Part shown: positions 25,057-35,897 of the stretch, piece by piece | How positions within the stretch are numbered: position 1 is the first letter of the stretch | Layout of the letters: every line of letters begins with the position of its first letter | Position numbers and translations under genes: made by a program | Notes under the pieces: model-generated | The model's database searches: none | Told to the model about the DNA's origin: nothing | What the model saw: only the letters and a program-made list of their open reading frames with translations | Assembly: GCA_001510575.1 (NCBI GenBank) | Contig: LNGK01000005.1 | Span: forward strand, 2,425,234 to 2,489,233 | Origin: Knoxdaviesia capensis | Lineage: Eukaryota > Ascomycota > Sordariomycetes > Microascales > Gondwanamycetaceae | DNA length: 64,000 bases | Reading direction: 5' to 3'

Positions 25057-25187
25057 CCCCCCCCCCCCNNNNNNNNNNNNNNNNNNNNNNNNNNNNNNNN
25101 NNNNNNNNNNNNNNNNNNNNNNNNNNNNNNNNNNNNNNNNNNNNNNNNNNNNNNNNNNNNNNNNNNCCCCCCCCCCCCCCCCCCCCC
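25057..25187. other. Assembly gap within a poly-C tract
   Basis: 98 N (25069-25166) are flanked by 12 C on the left and 21 C on the right. The gap almost certainly reflects a C homopolymer or G-quadruplex-prone tract that stopped sequencing. The N number need not equal the real length. Confidence 0.97.
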
Positions 25188-26629
25188 ACAAATTCGTGCT
25201 TGTTGGCCTTTCCCACATCGGAAGCCAAAGGCCGAAAATGCCACTGATAAGCCAAGCTTATCTTTCTCGCTTCTCCATCATCACATAACTTATATCGGCT
25301 TGCGCCCGCTGCGTCGCCCGCCACCTCGTTTCTTCCCTTCATTCATTCCCAATTTAATTTTTTTTTCTTCCACTTCGCCCTCTGTTTCGCTGTACCGTTC
25401 GTTGGGCCTATCTATCTTAAACCATATTCGTTCTTGCGATAGACGCAGAAGCACATGCCATCCACGGTACCTTGTTCGACCTTGATATTGCCCGTCCAGC
25501 CTTACATCGTTGTGCCCCTGTGCGACCCGTTGTCATCCCGAGAGCCGTCTATTCGTCAGTTTTGTCCCTGACGGGCGCAAAGTCTGGCTGGATATCCCGC
25601 CCCCGTCTGGTGTTCCACGTCAATCATCCTCAAAACGGGCGCAACCCGGTGCACAGAATCTTGGTTGTTTTTCGAACACCACACGCAGCAGGCCAACCAG
25701 AACTTCCAATCCAACATTACCAGTCTCACTGTGTTATACACCCCTTATCGAGACCTTCCGAACTCTGCCCCCTCTGCCGGCTGTGATCTCTTGTGTATAC
25801 GCCGTATATTCGAAAAGCTGGACGCACCAGTACATCTTCAGAAGATCGGAAGTACTAGACAGTTCCTCTGCTCGTGTCTTAGGGTGTTATTCAGTGATTT
25901 CGGAACCCCTCCCCAAGTCTTCATCAACCAGAAGACTGAGGCAAGAAAGAGCCTGAGGGCACATACCCACATTGTTCGATTCAGTCCGTTGTCACCGGTT
26001 CACAACGTCAGTGAATCGATCAGACGTCCGTGTGCACATACTATTGTGCAGTGGCGGCGGTCCTTTTTTTTCTGGAAAATATCCCTGGTAACTTGGGGGT
26101 TTTTTGGCCACTATCAGTATCGCAACACAGCCTTTGGCCAGTCGGATACCTTTTTTTTTTTTTTGCGGCCAGCCCTGGCATCGATTCGTTTTTGGTCTCC
26201 ATAGGCCGGACTGGTGCGGGCGTTAGCATCAATAAGTCTCACACTTCGAGACATTTATTCGCTCTTCATCAGACACTATTTTCGCCAGTGTTGTTCCCTA
26301 AATATCCTTTGTTGTTATTCCCCCAGTCAGTCCAAGTCTGTCCTGCCTTGACCCTACTGCCCGTTCCCTGGACCCTTTGCCCTGTATCTCTCCGAGAACC
26401 CTCCCCCTCCCCCCCCCTCTCCCCAGTGCTCTCCGTTTGGTCCCCCCACACCTCACCCACAGCTTATCGATCAACATCGCCATTCCCCCGTGCCCCCTTT
26501 TGCTGGCTCCCTGTCTGAGTTTGGTCCTGTACATGCTACCTTGTACGAGGTGGTCAGGTCCCCCCAAATCTTGCTCCGGAGCTCCTGTTGGCTGCCTTAC
26601 CTGGTTAAGCTCCAGCTGATATCAACCAA

Positions 26630-29600
26630 ATGGGCAGCGTCCGAGTCCAGGCGGCTTCTTCCAATATGCCGAACCCCATTTGGCGCACAACGCCCATCGC
26701 CATTGCCCCCAAACCTCCCCCTCCACCACCTCCACGCCTATCTCCCGCCGTGTCAGTCTCCTCGTCATCATCGTCAATTCCAGCCAGCCGTCGGCCGTCA
26801 AGTCTATCCACCAGCTACTCCAACCCCGCCAACCACTTCGACAGCTACGGTGGTCTAACCCCTGTTCGACAGCAGTTCTTCGATTTTGAATCTTCGTCCT
26901 CTTCCACCATTGCTTCTGCCCCAACTCCATGCCAATCATGCCAGAGATCGCGTGCGAAGTGTGTGGTGATCATTGACGACGAGGAGTCTGCCTGCATTCC
27001 TTGTCAAGCCAGTGGTGCCGAGTGTTCTCTTCTTCGCAGTCACAAGCACCGGAAACGAAAGCTCAAGCCAGCTCCGGTGGCTGTTGGCCCGATTTCAACT
27101 TCTGCTCCTGCAACTGGCCCTATCCGGACCGCCAAGAGAAGGTGAGTTTTGATGCTGAAATGTTTCCCTCGTAGATGTTTCTTGTTTGGTCGATCTTCCC
27201 CCGTCACCTACACACCCACACATTTCAGCTTTCGTCTTTGATATACTGTACATCTCTTCTTCCATTAGATATTGCCGCATTTGAGATCATCAATCAGACT
27301 CATGTGCGCCTGTCTCTTTCACTTCCCCCCTCGGCTCCCCGATTTCACTCACCCATCTTCATCTTTTCACAAATCTCCATTCCGTTGATCGAGATATTGC
27401 ATGCATTACCACCCTCTAAAGCATTGCTTTTATATCTCCGTGTCACTCACTGTTTTTCTGGGCAACGACTGAAGCCTATCATCTATCAATTGTCACTCTT
27501 ACACCCCCCAACCTTCGTATCCTATTATTATATATCCCGTTTTTCGGCCTTTCTTTTTTCTTCAACCCCTCCGTTTCTCCCTTCACACCAACCAACCCGC
27601 CCGTCTAACCCAAATCTGTAACCAACTTCCTCACTTTGTCCACTATTGATCCCCTCAACGCCCGCTCTTCTGTGCCCAAAATCCTTTTTAACCTTCAAAA
27701 CGGGCGTCGTATACTCCGTCTTTACCCTATCTTGCCATGTCTCAAGTGCTTGGTGCGATTTCTTCCGCTTGACGTCCCCATTTGAGCTTATCTCTCCGGC
27801 CCCTATTTTCTGCCTCGTTCTGTCTCCCGGCCTGCCCTGATATTGCCTTTTCTTTTTGTTTCTTTATCGTTTAATTTTCTCATTCCTTCTGGTAACTCCA
27901 CTTCACACTCCGCCGCCACTTTCCTTTTCAATTCTATCATCTGTCTTCGGCGCTCGGCATTCCCCTTGCGCCTTCTCTTCCCATACTACGCGGCAATCTC
28001 CTACGTGCACGTGCTTCAACCTTCCTTTACACTCCCTCCCTTGCCTTGCCTGCCAGGCCTCGCTTACAAGCCTGTCCTGTCACAACCAGCCTCACCTTGC
28101 GTTTCCGCACTCCATTCACTTCACCTCACAGCCATTCCTCCGAGTCCCTGCTCTCCTTCTCCCGTCTTTTTTGTGTCTTCACACACCCCCCGTCCTCATT
28201 CCCCCATCCCGGGATTCCCGGCCTGACTTCCTAAGTCGGCTTCGATCACCCCCTTGCCCTGTTGTTTCTCTGACTTTGATCCACCCTTCCCGAACAGGAG
28301 TCTAGACTGGGATCGTTGTGTTGTTTCTGTCTTTTTTTATGGTCTCTTGATCACATGTGTTGTCATCATTGCCAGTCTAACTAATGATTGGTTGTCCAGT
28401 CCATCGGATCGTCCGACCGATTCTAGGAGACGGAGAGCCCATAACTCTAATCTCTCATCCGCCGCTGGGAGTTCATCATTCCTGGAAGATATGGCTAATG
28501 TTGGTGGCCCGACACTACTCAAAAGAACTCTTGGAATGCAAAACGATCGTTATAGTCAGTACATTGGCCCAACCACAGACTTTGAACCTTCTCTTATCAA
28601 CCTCTCCCCATTCAACCCCGACGACGAAAGTCTTCTTGCTCGCGGGACCTTGAGAAAGGTCAGCGACCAGGACACTTTTCTCATGCTTCCCGACCAGAAC
28701 ACCCCTGGGCATGAGCACCAGGTCGAGGATGCCGACGCAATCGAGGCCATCGTCGCTCCCCATGGCCGGAAACTTGTTGATCTGTACTTCGATGCTGTGC
28801 ACCCGGGCTTTCCCATAATCCAGAAGAACGTCTTCCTAGAGAAGTACGAGCGGTCGTACCGCGAATTCTCACCCCCTCTTCTCGCCGCCGTCTATATCCT
28901 AGCCATCAACTGGTGGGAAGAGGACAGTGAACTCAAAACGTTGCCACGGCCCGATGTTCCCGAGTTGGAGAAGTTGGTGAGGTCGACACTGGCTGACGCC
29001 ATGTTCCGGCCAAAGCTGTCAACTATTCAGGCCGGCCTTCTTCTCTCTCAACGGCCCGAGGGTGATCAGTGGGCTCCCACCGCCCAACTCGTCGCTATTT
29101 CCCAGGAACTCGGTCTCCATCTCGACTGCTCAAAGTGGAAGATTCCTCAGTGGGAGAAGGGTCTCCGGAAACGTCTCGCTTGGGCATTGTACATGCAGGA
29201 CAAGTGGGGTGCCCTTGTCCATGGTCGGCCTTCTCACATCTTTTCGTCAAACTGGGCGGTACAGCAACTGTCTCCTGGCGACTTCCCCGACGTCGAGTGG
29301 ACCGAAGACACAAGCGAGACGGAGGGCCTCCTGATCAACCGTGGCCGCTTGCTGTTCATGAATATGATTCAACTATCGCAGATTCTAGCCGAGATTCTCG
29401 ACACATTCTACACCCTCCACGCTATGCAAGCGAACGCAGCTCCGATGAGTCAAGAAACCCAGGCCATTCTGTCCCAAGCAAAGCCTATCCAACTGAAGCT
29501 GAAGGAGTGGTATTCCACACTACCTCAGGTCATTCGCATGGACGGATCGCTGTCTGAGACCAACGCTGTCTTGAACAGTCACTTCTCCAGTATTGGATAT

Positions 29601-30248
29601 CTGCATCTGGCTTATTTTGCCACCGAAATCACACTCCACCGACGGATCATTCGCTCGTTTGCTGCCAATCCCGACAGCGTCGACCCGTACGTCCAGCAGA
29701 TCTGCCGCAACGCCGCCAAAGCTCGCCTGATCTCAGCAATGGACTTTGTCAACCGGCTTACACCACAACACCTCCGGTCGTTCTGGTATTTTGCATCCAA
29801 GACGAATTTTGCCCTTATCGGAACGTTTGGGTCGCTTCTCTGGGCCACTTCTGCCGCTAAGGAGGAAGCTGACTGGTACCGAAGACGACTTGGGGAATAC
29901 CGATGGACCCTCTCCGTTAGCTCCAAGCCGGGAGAGGGCGGCGGCCTGACTGAGTTTGCCATGACGATGCTGGATATATCCACTGGTCTGCTCAAGAAAC
30001 TGCCAGAAAAGCCTTCGATCAGCCGTACCGGCAGTGTTGTTGAGATCCCGCCTCTGCGGCGTCCGTTGGATCTGACTTCGCTATCATCGGGCGGTTTTGC
30101 TGGTTTAGGGTCCTTCAGTGGCATTCCCAGCGCGGATGTCAGCGGGGCAGTGAGCCCCCGGAGCTATATGGACGATAGCAGCGACGACGATATGGATGTG
30201 TATGACAATTTTAGTCATGGTCCGGCAGCCTCGTCACTGAGAGATTGA
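26630..30248 (+). CDS. tamA: TamA/DAL81-type Zn2Cys6 transcription factor of nitrogen metabolism
   Basis: Two exons, 26630-27141 and 28400-30248, join in phase (AG plus T) to give 786 residues. Exon 1 holds a Pro/Ser-rich start and a zinc cluster with Cys101, 104, 111, 122, 125 and 132 (CQSCQRSRAKC ... CIPCQASGAEC), followed by a basic stretch (HKHRKRKLK). Exon 2 begins with an Arg-rich patch (DSRRRRAH) and carries the fungal transcription factor middle homology region. Very conserved parts are VEDADAIEAIVAPHG, FPIIQKNVFLEKYERSYREF, GLLLSQRPEGDQWAPTAQ and GLHLDCSKWKIP, which I recognise from the TamA/DAL81 family. The protein ends in an Asp-rich tail. Family members co-activate genes for use of secondary nitrogen sources, with AreA and LeuB as known partners in Aspergillus. 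The intron is 1258 nt, far longer than all others here, so small exons or an internal promoter cannot be excluded. The ATG is the first in the open frame of exon 1. Confidence 0.85.
27142..28399 (+). other. 1258-nt intron of the tamA-like gene, with leader-like CT-rich DNA
   Basis: Donor GTGAGT at 27142, branch-like CTAAC near 28378, acceptor TTGTCCAG ending at 28399. The interior from about 27200 to 28350 is pyrimidine-rich like the leaders of other genes in the window, and no conserved coding stretch is visible in it. It may harbour a second promoter. In-frame ATG codons early in exon 2 (for example the one opening MANVGGPTLL, near 28491) would give a protein lacking the zinc cluster. Confidence 0.55.
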
Positions 30249-30920
30249 GCACGATAGTCTCACTATCTTTGTTAATCTTTGTCACGACTGCCCACCACTG
30301 TCTCCTATCCTCGGCATGAGCCACTTCTCCGCCAGCCTCGTCATCTCTGGCCCCCCCCAACCCTTTTTTAAACATCACCCACCCTCTTAACAGCAGAGAC
30401 CTCAACCACTCGCCCGATGGTCTCTCTCTCGTTGAACATTTTCATTTCGAGATACATACACACCCTCACCACACATCTTCGTGGTATCACCTCATTTCCT
30501 TTTTCTTTCTTTGCAAATATATGCTTACGTCAATTTTTCGATGGCGGATGACAACATTGTTTACGTCCCTATAGTTGATCCGGTTCTCGTTCTCTTTTTC
30601 TTGTTTTCTCTTTTAACCTTTTGTTGTCTTGATGGACGTGGGGGTGTCATGGGGTTGATTCGCGGGTGTCTACGATTTTCTTGTTCTAACGACTGCAGTG
30701 AATTGGTTATACTGTACGTGGAATATGACTTTTTATGTATTTATCTCTCGATGTATGTTTGTTCTGTCTACACAGATGGATGATGAACGAAAAGAATTCA
30801 TGCTTCCTTAATAGTTCCTCCCCGAGAGTGTGTTTAGTACCTCCACGAACGACGTCCTGGCTGGTTTCGTGACAGCAAGTCATGTTCGTTTTCCTACATC
30901 TCTCACCGGAACGAGATGAT
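30249..30920. other. 3' flank of the tamA-like gene
   Basis: Pyrimidine-rich, then T-rich DNA fitting a 3' UTR and terminator. No gene seen before the GH16 relic. Confidence 0.45.
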
Positions 30921-31281
30921 ACCGCGGGGGCCCGGCTAACTGGGGCAACGGGGAGGAGCAGACGTACACGCGCGAGTGGAGCAGTATCCAGGAGTCCGGC
31001 GGGTTCGTCCGGATCACCCCGCAGGTCCGACGACAGCGGACAGCATCATTTGGAAACGACACGCAGCCAAGCCCAACTGGCAGCGGCGACGGGAGCGGCA
31101 GCGCAAACCGCACAGCCAGCGGCGACCACTGGACGTCAGCACGTCTCGAAACCACCGCGCGCGGGGATTTCGCGTGCAACCCGGGATCTGGCTGGCGTTC
31201 CGGGCGCTGGGAGCGGGCTTCCGCAACAGCTACTGGTCGGGGCCGTCCAATGGCGAGATCGACTCGGTGACCCGGCATTGA
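30921..31281 (+). pseudogene. Degenerate fragment of a GH16-like glycoside hydrolase
   Basis: One frame from 30921 gives NWGNGEEQTYTREWS, then GGFVRITPQ, a Gly/Ser-rich part and DHWTSARLETT. These match the N-terminal half of GH16 beta-glucanase-type domains (NxxNxExQTYT ... L.I.P ... TSARIET). Near 31165 the frame must shift to continue as RVQPGIWLAFRALG and SGPSNGEID, ending at a stop after VTRH. The GEID is the start of the GH16 catalytic signature (GEIDIME-like), but homology stops right after it. So a frameshift, a missing 5' end (stop near 30918) and a missing C-terminal half all mark this as a relic. High GC content fits a former coding exon. The family call rests on motif memory only. 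Confidence 0.65.
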
Positions 31282-32103
31282 CTCTCAGTGATGGGTGACT
31301 CAACATTTCTGAGTCACGGTGCAGGGTTGTAAGGAAATGCAGATAAGTGACATCTTGTTAACACGCAAAGTGTATCTCGCCGTCCGAAGGTCGGACCGTT
31401 TCTGCGAAACAGGGCGTGAGGGACGTCTGCCAAGAAGCTCCGGACCGGACGGGAAAGCCGGGCTTTGAAACGAAGCAAAGCGCGTTAAACCGAGATCTGG
31501 GGTCTCTAAGACAAGGGCCATGGTATTAGAGAGCACCTCATTCGTCCCCTTCCAAATGCAAGGTAGCAGCCGTCGAGGAGAGAATCTGAAAAAAGCAAGG
31601 CCCAGGCGCGGGAAGGGAAGGGAGGAAGGAACAAACAAACGTGCGGAAAACAGGCCAATTGAGCTTGGGGTGGGGAAGGTGCGGTAAAAGCAAGGGTGCG
31701 AAGGACAGATTTCAGCCGGAGATATTCCAGCCAGTCACACGCGTTTGAACGCGCCGATCTCGGGGCGGCGTTCGCTTTCTTTTTGCGCTGAATCCTCTTT
31801 TTCCTGGTTGTGTGCCTGGCTGAAATTTGCCGTATGGAAATACATAATTTGGAGCAGGAGAGTGAGCGAGCACAGTCACCATTTCTAATCTTGCTCCAGT
31901 TTCTCTCCGAATATATAGATAAGAAGCGTCGGATCTTTAGTTATATAGATCTTCCTGTTCTCGTACTTTCTGCTCTCTCTCAAATCTGCTATATCCCACT
32001 TCATCACTCTTGATAATTGCGCGGCGTGGACTCTCACGCTTGTCGTCCCCTGAACTTCCTCCCGACCCTCTTATTCCCTCTCACATTCATACATCCGCCC
32101 GCC
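31282..32103. other. Upstream region of the branched-chain aminotransferase gene
   Basis: No gene. Two AGATAA (GATA-type) motifs at about 31343 and 31917 could bind AreA-like factors. A CCGGACCGG element near 31442 resembles, but does not match, the Leu3 site. The last 200 bases are CT-rich leader-like DNA. Confidence 0.35.
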
Positions 32104-33445
32104 ATGCGGCAATCTGTGACTCGATTGGGCTCGCTCGCGCGGCTCGCCTCGGCTTCCGCCCCTTCCAGATTCTCCCACATCCGCCCGGCTGCGTCGTTGC
32201 TCTCGCGCACTTACAGCTCGAAACCGGCGCCGTTGCCGCTCGATGCGTCGGCCCTGACCATTGAGAAGACCTCCAAGCCTTCAGACCTGCTTCGGCCGGA
32301 GGAGCTTGTGTTTGGCCGGACTTTCACAGGTAATGGCACACCCATGGGGCAATGAGTCATAGGCGCGCCATGTATAGAGAGCGGTACCATTGACTAACAC
32401 GTCCCGCTTCTCCCCGAATTGTCTAGACCACATGATCACCATCGAATGGGATCGGGAAACTGGATGGAAAGCCCCCAAGATTTCGCCCTACAAGAACCTC
32501 GATCTCGACCCTGCCACCTGCGTGCTCCACTATGCCTTCACCTGCTTTGAGGGCATGAAGGCCTACAAGGACAAGGACGGCAACATCCGTCTGTTCCGCC
32601 CGGATATGAACATGGCCCGTCTCAACAAGTCGACCGCCCGTATCGCCCTCCCCACCTTCGACCCGGCCGCCCTCACCGAGATCATCTCCAAGTTCTGCCA
32701 GCTCGAGTCGCGCTTCATCCCCCAGACGCGCGGCTACTCGCTCTACCTCCGCCCCACCGTCATCGGCACCCAGAAGACCCTCGGAGTGTCGCCCCCCGGC
32801 TCGGCCATGCTGTTCGTTATCGCCTCGCCCGTGGGACCGTACTACCCGACTGGCTTCAAGGCCGTGTCGCTCGAGGCCACCGACTACGCCGTGCGCGCGT
32901 GGCCCGGCGGTGTTGGCGACAAGAAGCTCGGCGCCAACTACGCGCCGTGCGTGCTGCCGCAGCTCGAGGCCGCCAGCCGTGGCTTCCAACAGAACTTGTG
33001 GCTGTTCGGCGAGGAGGAGTACGTCACCGAGGTCGGCACCATGAACTTCTTCGTGGCCATGCTCAACAAGGAGACCGGCAAGAAGGAGCTTCTGACCGCC
33101 CCGCTGGACGGCACTATCCTGGAGGGCGTCACCCGCGACTCGGTGCTTGGACTTGCGCGTGAGCGCCTGGTCCCGCAGGGCTGGGACGTCATCGAGCGCA
33201 AGTTCACCATGAACGAGCTGGACGAGGCCTCCAAGGACGGCCGTCTGCTTGAGGCTTTCGGCTCCGGAACCGCTGCCATTGTCAGCCCCGTGCGCCGCAT
33301 TGCTTGGCGCGAGAAGTCCGTGGAGTGCGGCCTCAAGCCTGACGAGGAGTCGGGCCCGGTTGCTCTGCAGATGAAGAACTGGATCGAGGGCGTCCAGTAC
33401 GGCGACGAGGAGACTAACCCGTGGAGCCACGTGGTGAAGGTGTAA
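32104..33445 (+). CDS. bat1: Mitochondrial branched-chain amino acid aminotransferase
   Basis: Two exons, 32104-32329 and 32427-33445 (97-nt intron), give 414 residues. The PLP enzyme of fold type IV interconverts Leu, Ile and Val with their 2-oxo acids using glutamate/2-oxoglutarate. Seen in sequence: HYAFTCFEGMKAY, the PLP lysine 242 in GDKKLGANYAP, EVGTMNFF, and LDGTILEGVTRDSVL. The first 40 residues (MRQSVTRLGSLARLASAS, Arg/Ser/Ala-rich, no acidic residues) form a mitochondrial presequence, so the product is matrix-targeted like yeast Bat1. An in-frame ATG at 32017 would add 29 residues, but only the ATG at 32104 opens directly with a targeting signal. Codon use is strongly G/C-ending, implying high expression. 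It converges tail to tail with the complex I subunit gene. Confidence 0.95.
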
Positions 33446-34571
33446 GGGGAAAAAAGCCAAAAGATGCTTAGATGCAGCGTCTTGCTGTTGACTTCGTTCT
33501 GTTATAGAGAGCGTTCGTATATATGTTTTTCTCGCGCGGAATTTGGAAAAGGCTGGGAGGTCAGGCAGTCAGTCTCTTCACTGGAAGTGAAGAAGAACCA
33601 CCAAAAAAAAGTCCATCACTTTCTTGAAGCATTTCCTGTTGAATGCGCCATTTCAGCTGTTCTTCTCGTTTTCCCATTCTCCTTTTTGCTGTTTTTGAAC
33701 CTTCAGCCATTTTTGTTCTGTCCTTAAATTTTTTGTTACATATACTCCAATGAAGAGCTTTCCTTGCGTTTCCGAACCCTGCATGCAAAGGGCGGGCCAA
33801 GACCTGGTTTATAGAGATGTTAGACGATGCGTGAAGTTGTCACACGAATTCTTTAGTCGGAAATTAGAATTGGGGCACACCGCATCATCACCGACGCTGT
33901 GCGGCTCGATCCAGAGAGTAGATTTGCGTAGTCAGCGGAGCACAAACTGTTACACCTACCAGCCGGTGATTCGCTTCAAGCGAACAATACAAGCTAAAGT
34001 CACAAGCACGAAGCATTTGAATGGAGACGAATCTTCAAAATGTGCAGAAGAAAATGCATGAATTGCCGGTCCAGCGTTCTGTGAACAACCGACATATCCA
34101 CGTACTCCTCTATATGATATGCGAACAACAAAAGGCAATACAAATGGCTTTCCTCTTTCAGGTCCTGTTTCAAGACATTATGGATTGACCCGGATGACCG
34201 GAATAACAACACACCAAAAGAATCCCAAAATGAATGAACACTAGAGAAAACAAAAACAAGAACATTACGGGAACAAGAGAAGGAAAAGTTACAGATTCAG
34301 GAGTGAAGGTGGGCTGGCGAGATCGAAGATGCAGTGCCGCTCGGCTGAGTTAATCCATGAGGACCCCAATGCACACAAACGCCATCATCGTTTTTAAGGG
34401 AGTAATGCAGCGAATAGGTGTGCAGAATAATCATGCAGAAAATCGTGGCGGGCTGTGGGGGAGTCATCGATCTGACGAGTGGCAGCAATCGACATGGAAG
34501 ACATCGCGTCGCAGGAAAGCACGAATTCGAGTCTATGCCGGAAGTATCGCGTACGGAGAACACTCCGCGTC
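33446..34571. other. Convergent 3' intergenic region
   Basis: 3' flanks of the aminotransferase (+) and the complex I subunit (-). AT-rich, T-rich stretches at 33640-33740 fit polyadenylation regions. No gene seen. Confidence 0.45.
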
Positions 34572-35121
34572 TTATTCCTTCTTCTCCGGGAACGGGTCCT
34601 CCAGAATGCCCTCCTTTTCTAACCGGCGGCGAGCCTCCTCCAGGGCCCACGCATCGAGGCTGTGAACAGACAAGTGAACGGACGGTTAGTATACGCGGTC
34701 ACATACTCATCACGGCACCACAAGCCCATCCGCTCCATATCCATCGCTACAATCTCAAGCAGTAATCCCCTTCGAACAGAACACCGCAGACACGGAGAGC
34801 AACTTACGAAGTATCCGGCTGGAAGGCATAGGCCACAGCCGTCAGCGCCAGCATCGGGTAGAAAAAGTAGTACCACGAGTTCTCCCAGCCCTCCTTCTCG
34901 TACTTCTCGCCAGGCCGGTCTCCCCACAGCCAGCCGCTGGGCGGCTCGTACGGCGACTCGTGGTGGTGGTCGTCGTGGCCGTGGCCGCCGGCCGCCAGCC
35001 GCCGCGGCGCCGTCGAGAGCGCGCGGACCATCGCCGGCGACGCCGCCGACACCGCCACCGCCGCCGGCCGCAGGTTGCGCAGGATCGCGCGCTGGGCTAT
35101 CCGGGCGTGCATGGAAGCCAT
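34572..35121 (-). CDS. Mitochondrial complex I ESSS (NDUFB11-like) subunit
   Basis: Two exons on the minus strand, 35121-34808 and 34659-34572 (148-nt intron, GTAAGT to CACAG), give 133 residues. The N-terminus (MASMHARIAQRAILRNLRPA) is an Arg/Ala-rich mitochondrial presequence. Then come a His/Asp-rich stretch (GGHGHDDHHHESPY), the family motif PPSGWLWGDRPGEKYEKEGW, one membrane segment (WYYFFYPMLALTAVAYAF), and a charged tail ending in EDPFPEKKE. The pattern matches the ESSS family of accessory NADH:ubiquinone oxidoreductase subunits of the membrane arm. The start at 35121 was chosen because the in-frame extension upstream lacks the presequence character and is probably leader. Confidence 0.82.
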
Positions 35122-35897
35122 TGTTGAAGAGTGTGGCTTTTGGGATGGGAGGGATATCGATGCTGCTCGATGGTCGTCGATTCTTGGCACAGGGGCGAGG
35201 AAGAGACGAGGTGAGCACCGGGGGATGCAACTGAAATTGATAGACAGTCCCGACAATCACAAAAACGGAAGAGAGATAAGGCCGGGGGATTCGCCAACGA
35301 AATATCAGGTCGGCGGTCTAGAATCGGGGGTGAACGTCAATCGGGATATCGAAGCCGTTCTTTTTGGTTTGATGTTGAGATGTTAAAATTCCAAGCCTGG
35401 TTCAAGAAATCGGGTCGGATTGGATGGCTGGTGAGTGGCTGGCTAAACTATAGTGGCTGTGCCGATATTCTGCCGATACTCTACCGTAACCCTAATTCTG
35501 ACTGCACATCATCATCACCACCAACGGCACCGGTATATACGTCCATAGCTTCACGGGTTTATTCTACAGGAAAAAAGAAATAGTGCTGAAACGCCAATTG
35601 AATATCTATCTACTGAAATCCTAGAGTCATTTGGCTCATCAAAGTTCGCACAAATGCTCCGTTTGGCTAATGCATACCGTTAACCAATAGCCCGTGTCTG
35701 CTGCGAATGCTGTAAATGCTACATGATCTCCAAGTCTGTGCTACCAGCTCACCGCTGAAAGCATATAATCCAGCAAAAATGATAGTCCAAGCGAATCCTA
35801 GCACAAAAAAACGAAGCAAAAACAGTGAATATAAAAGACGTGCTCAACATCATGCCCTAATCCAAAGTCTAACTCTCAGCTTTCTACCCCCTGTCCG
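35122..35897. other. Intergenic region between Dna2 3' end and the complex I subunit gene
   Basis: Promoter side of the complex I subunit gene and 3' side of Dna2. One telomere-like AACCCTAA lies at 35488-35495. No gene seen. Confidence 0.45.

Larger units (their letters stand above)
19922..26629. other. Gene-free stretch between tyrosinase and the TamA-like regulator
   Basis: No gene can be supported over 6.7 kb. Contents seen: T/G homopolymers near 20336-20402, a 28-bp perfect palindrome at 22075-22102, an open frame without recognised family on the minus strand (22178-22537), hydrophobic frames on the minus strand around 23310-23741, a short tandem repeat at 24223-24254, an assembly gap at 25069-25166, and strongly pyrimidine-rich DNA from about 24700 to 26600. 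The last part probably contains promoter and leader of the regulator gene. Confidence 0.5.

Noticed and set aside
24602..25288. Frames of 160-228 codons running through the N gap
   Set aside because: They only exist because N positions and poly-C lack stops. The surrounding DNA is pyrimidine-rich leader-like sequence.
31282..32103. Leu3/LeuB binding site before the aminotransferase gene
   Set aside because: The CCGGACCGG near 31442 has a one-base spacer instead of the two of CCGGNNCCGG, so it does not match the known site.
32423..33460. 345-codon minus-strand frame opposite the aminotransferase
   Set aside because: Antisense shadow of a biased gene. Low complexity and no motif.
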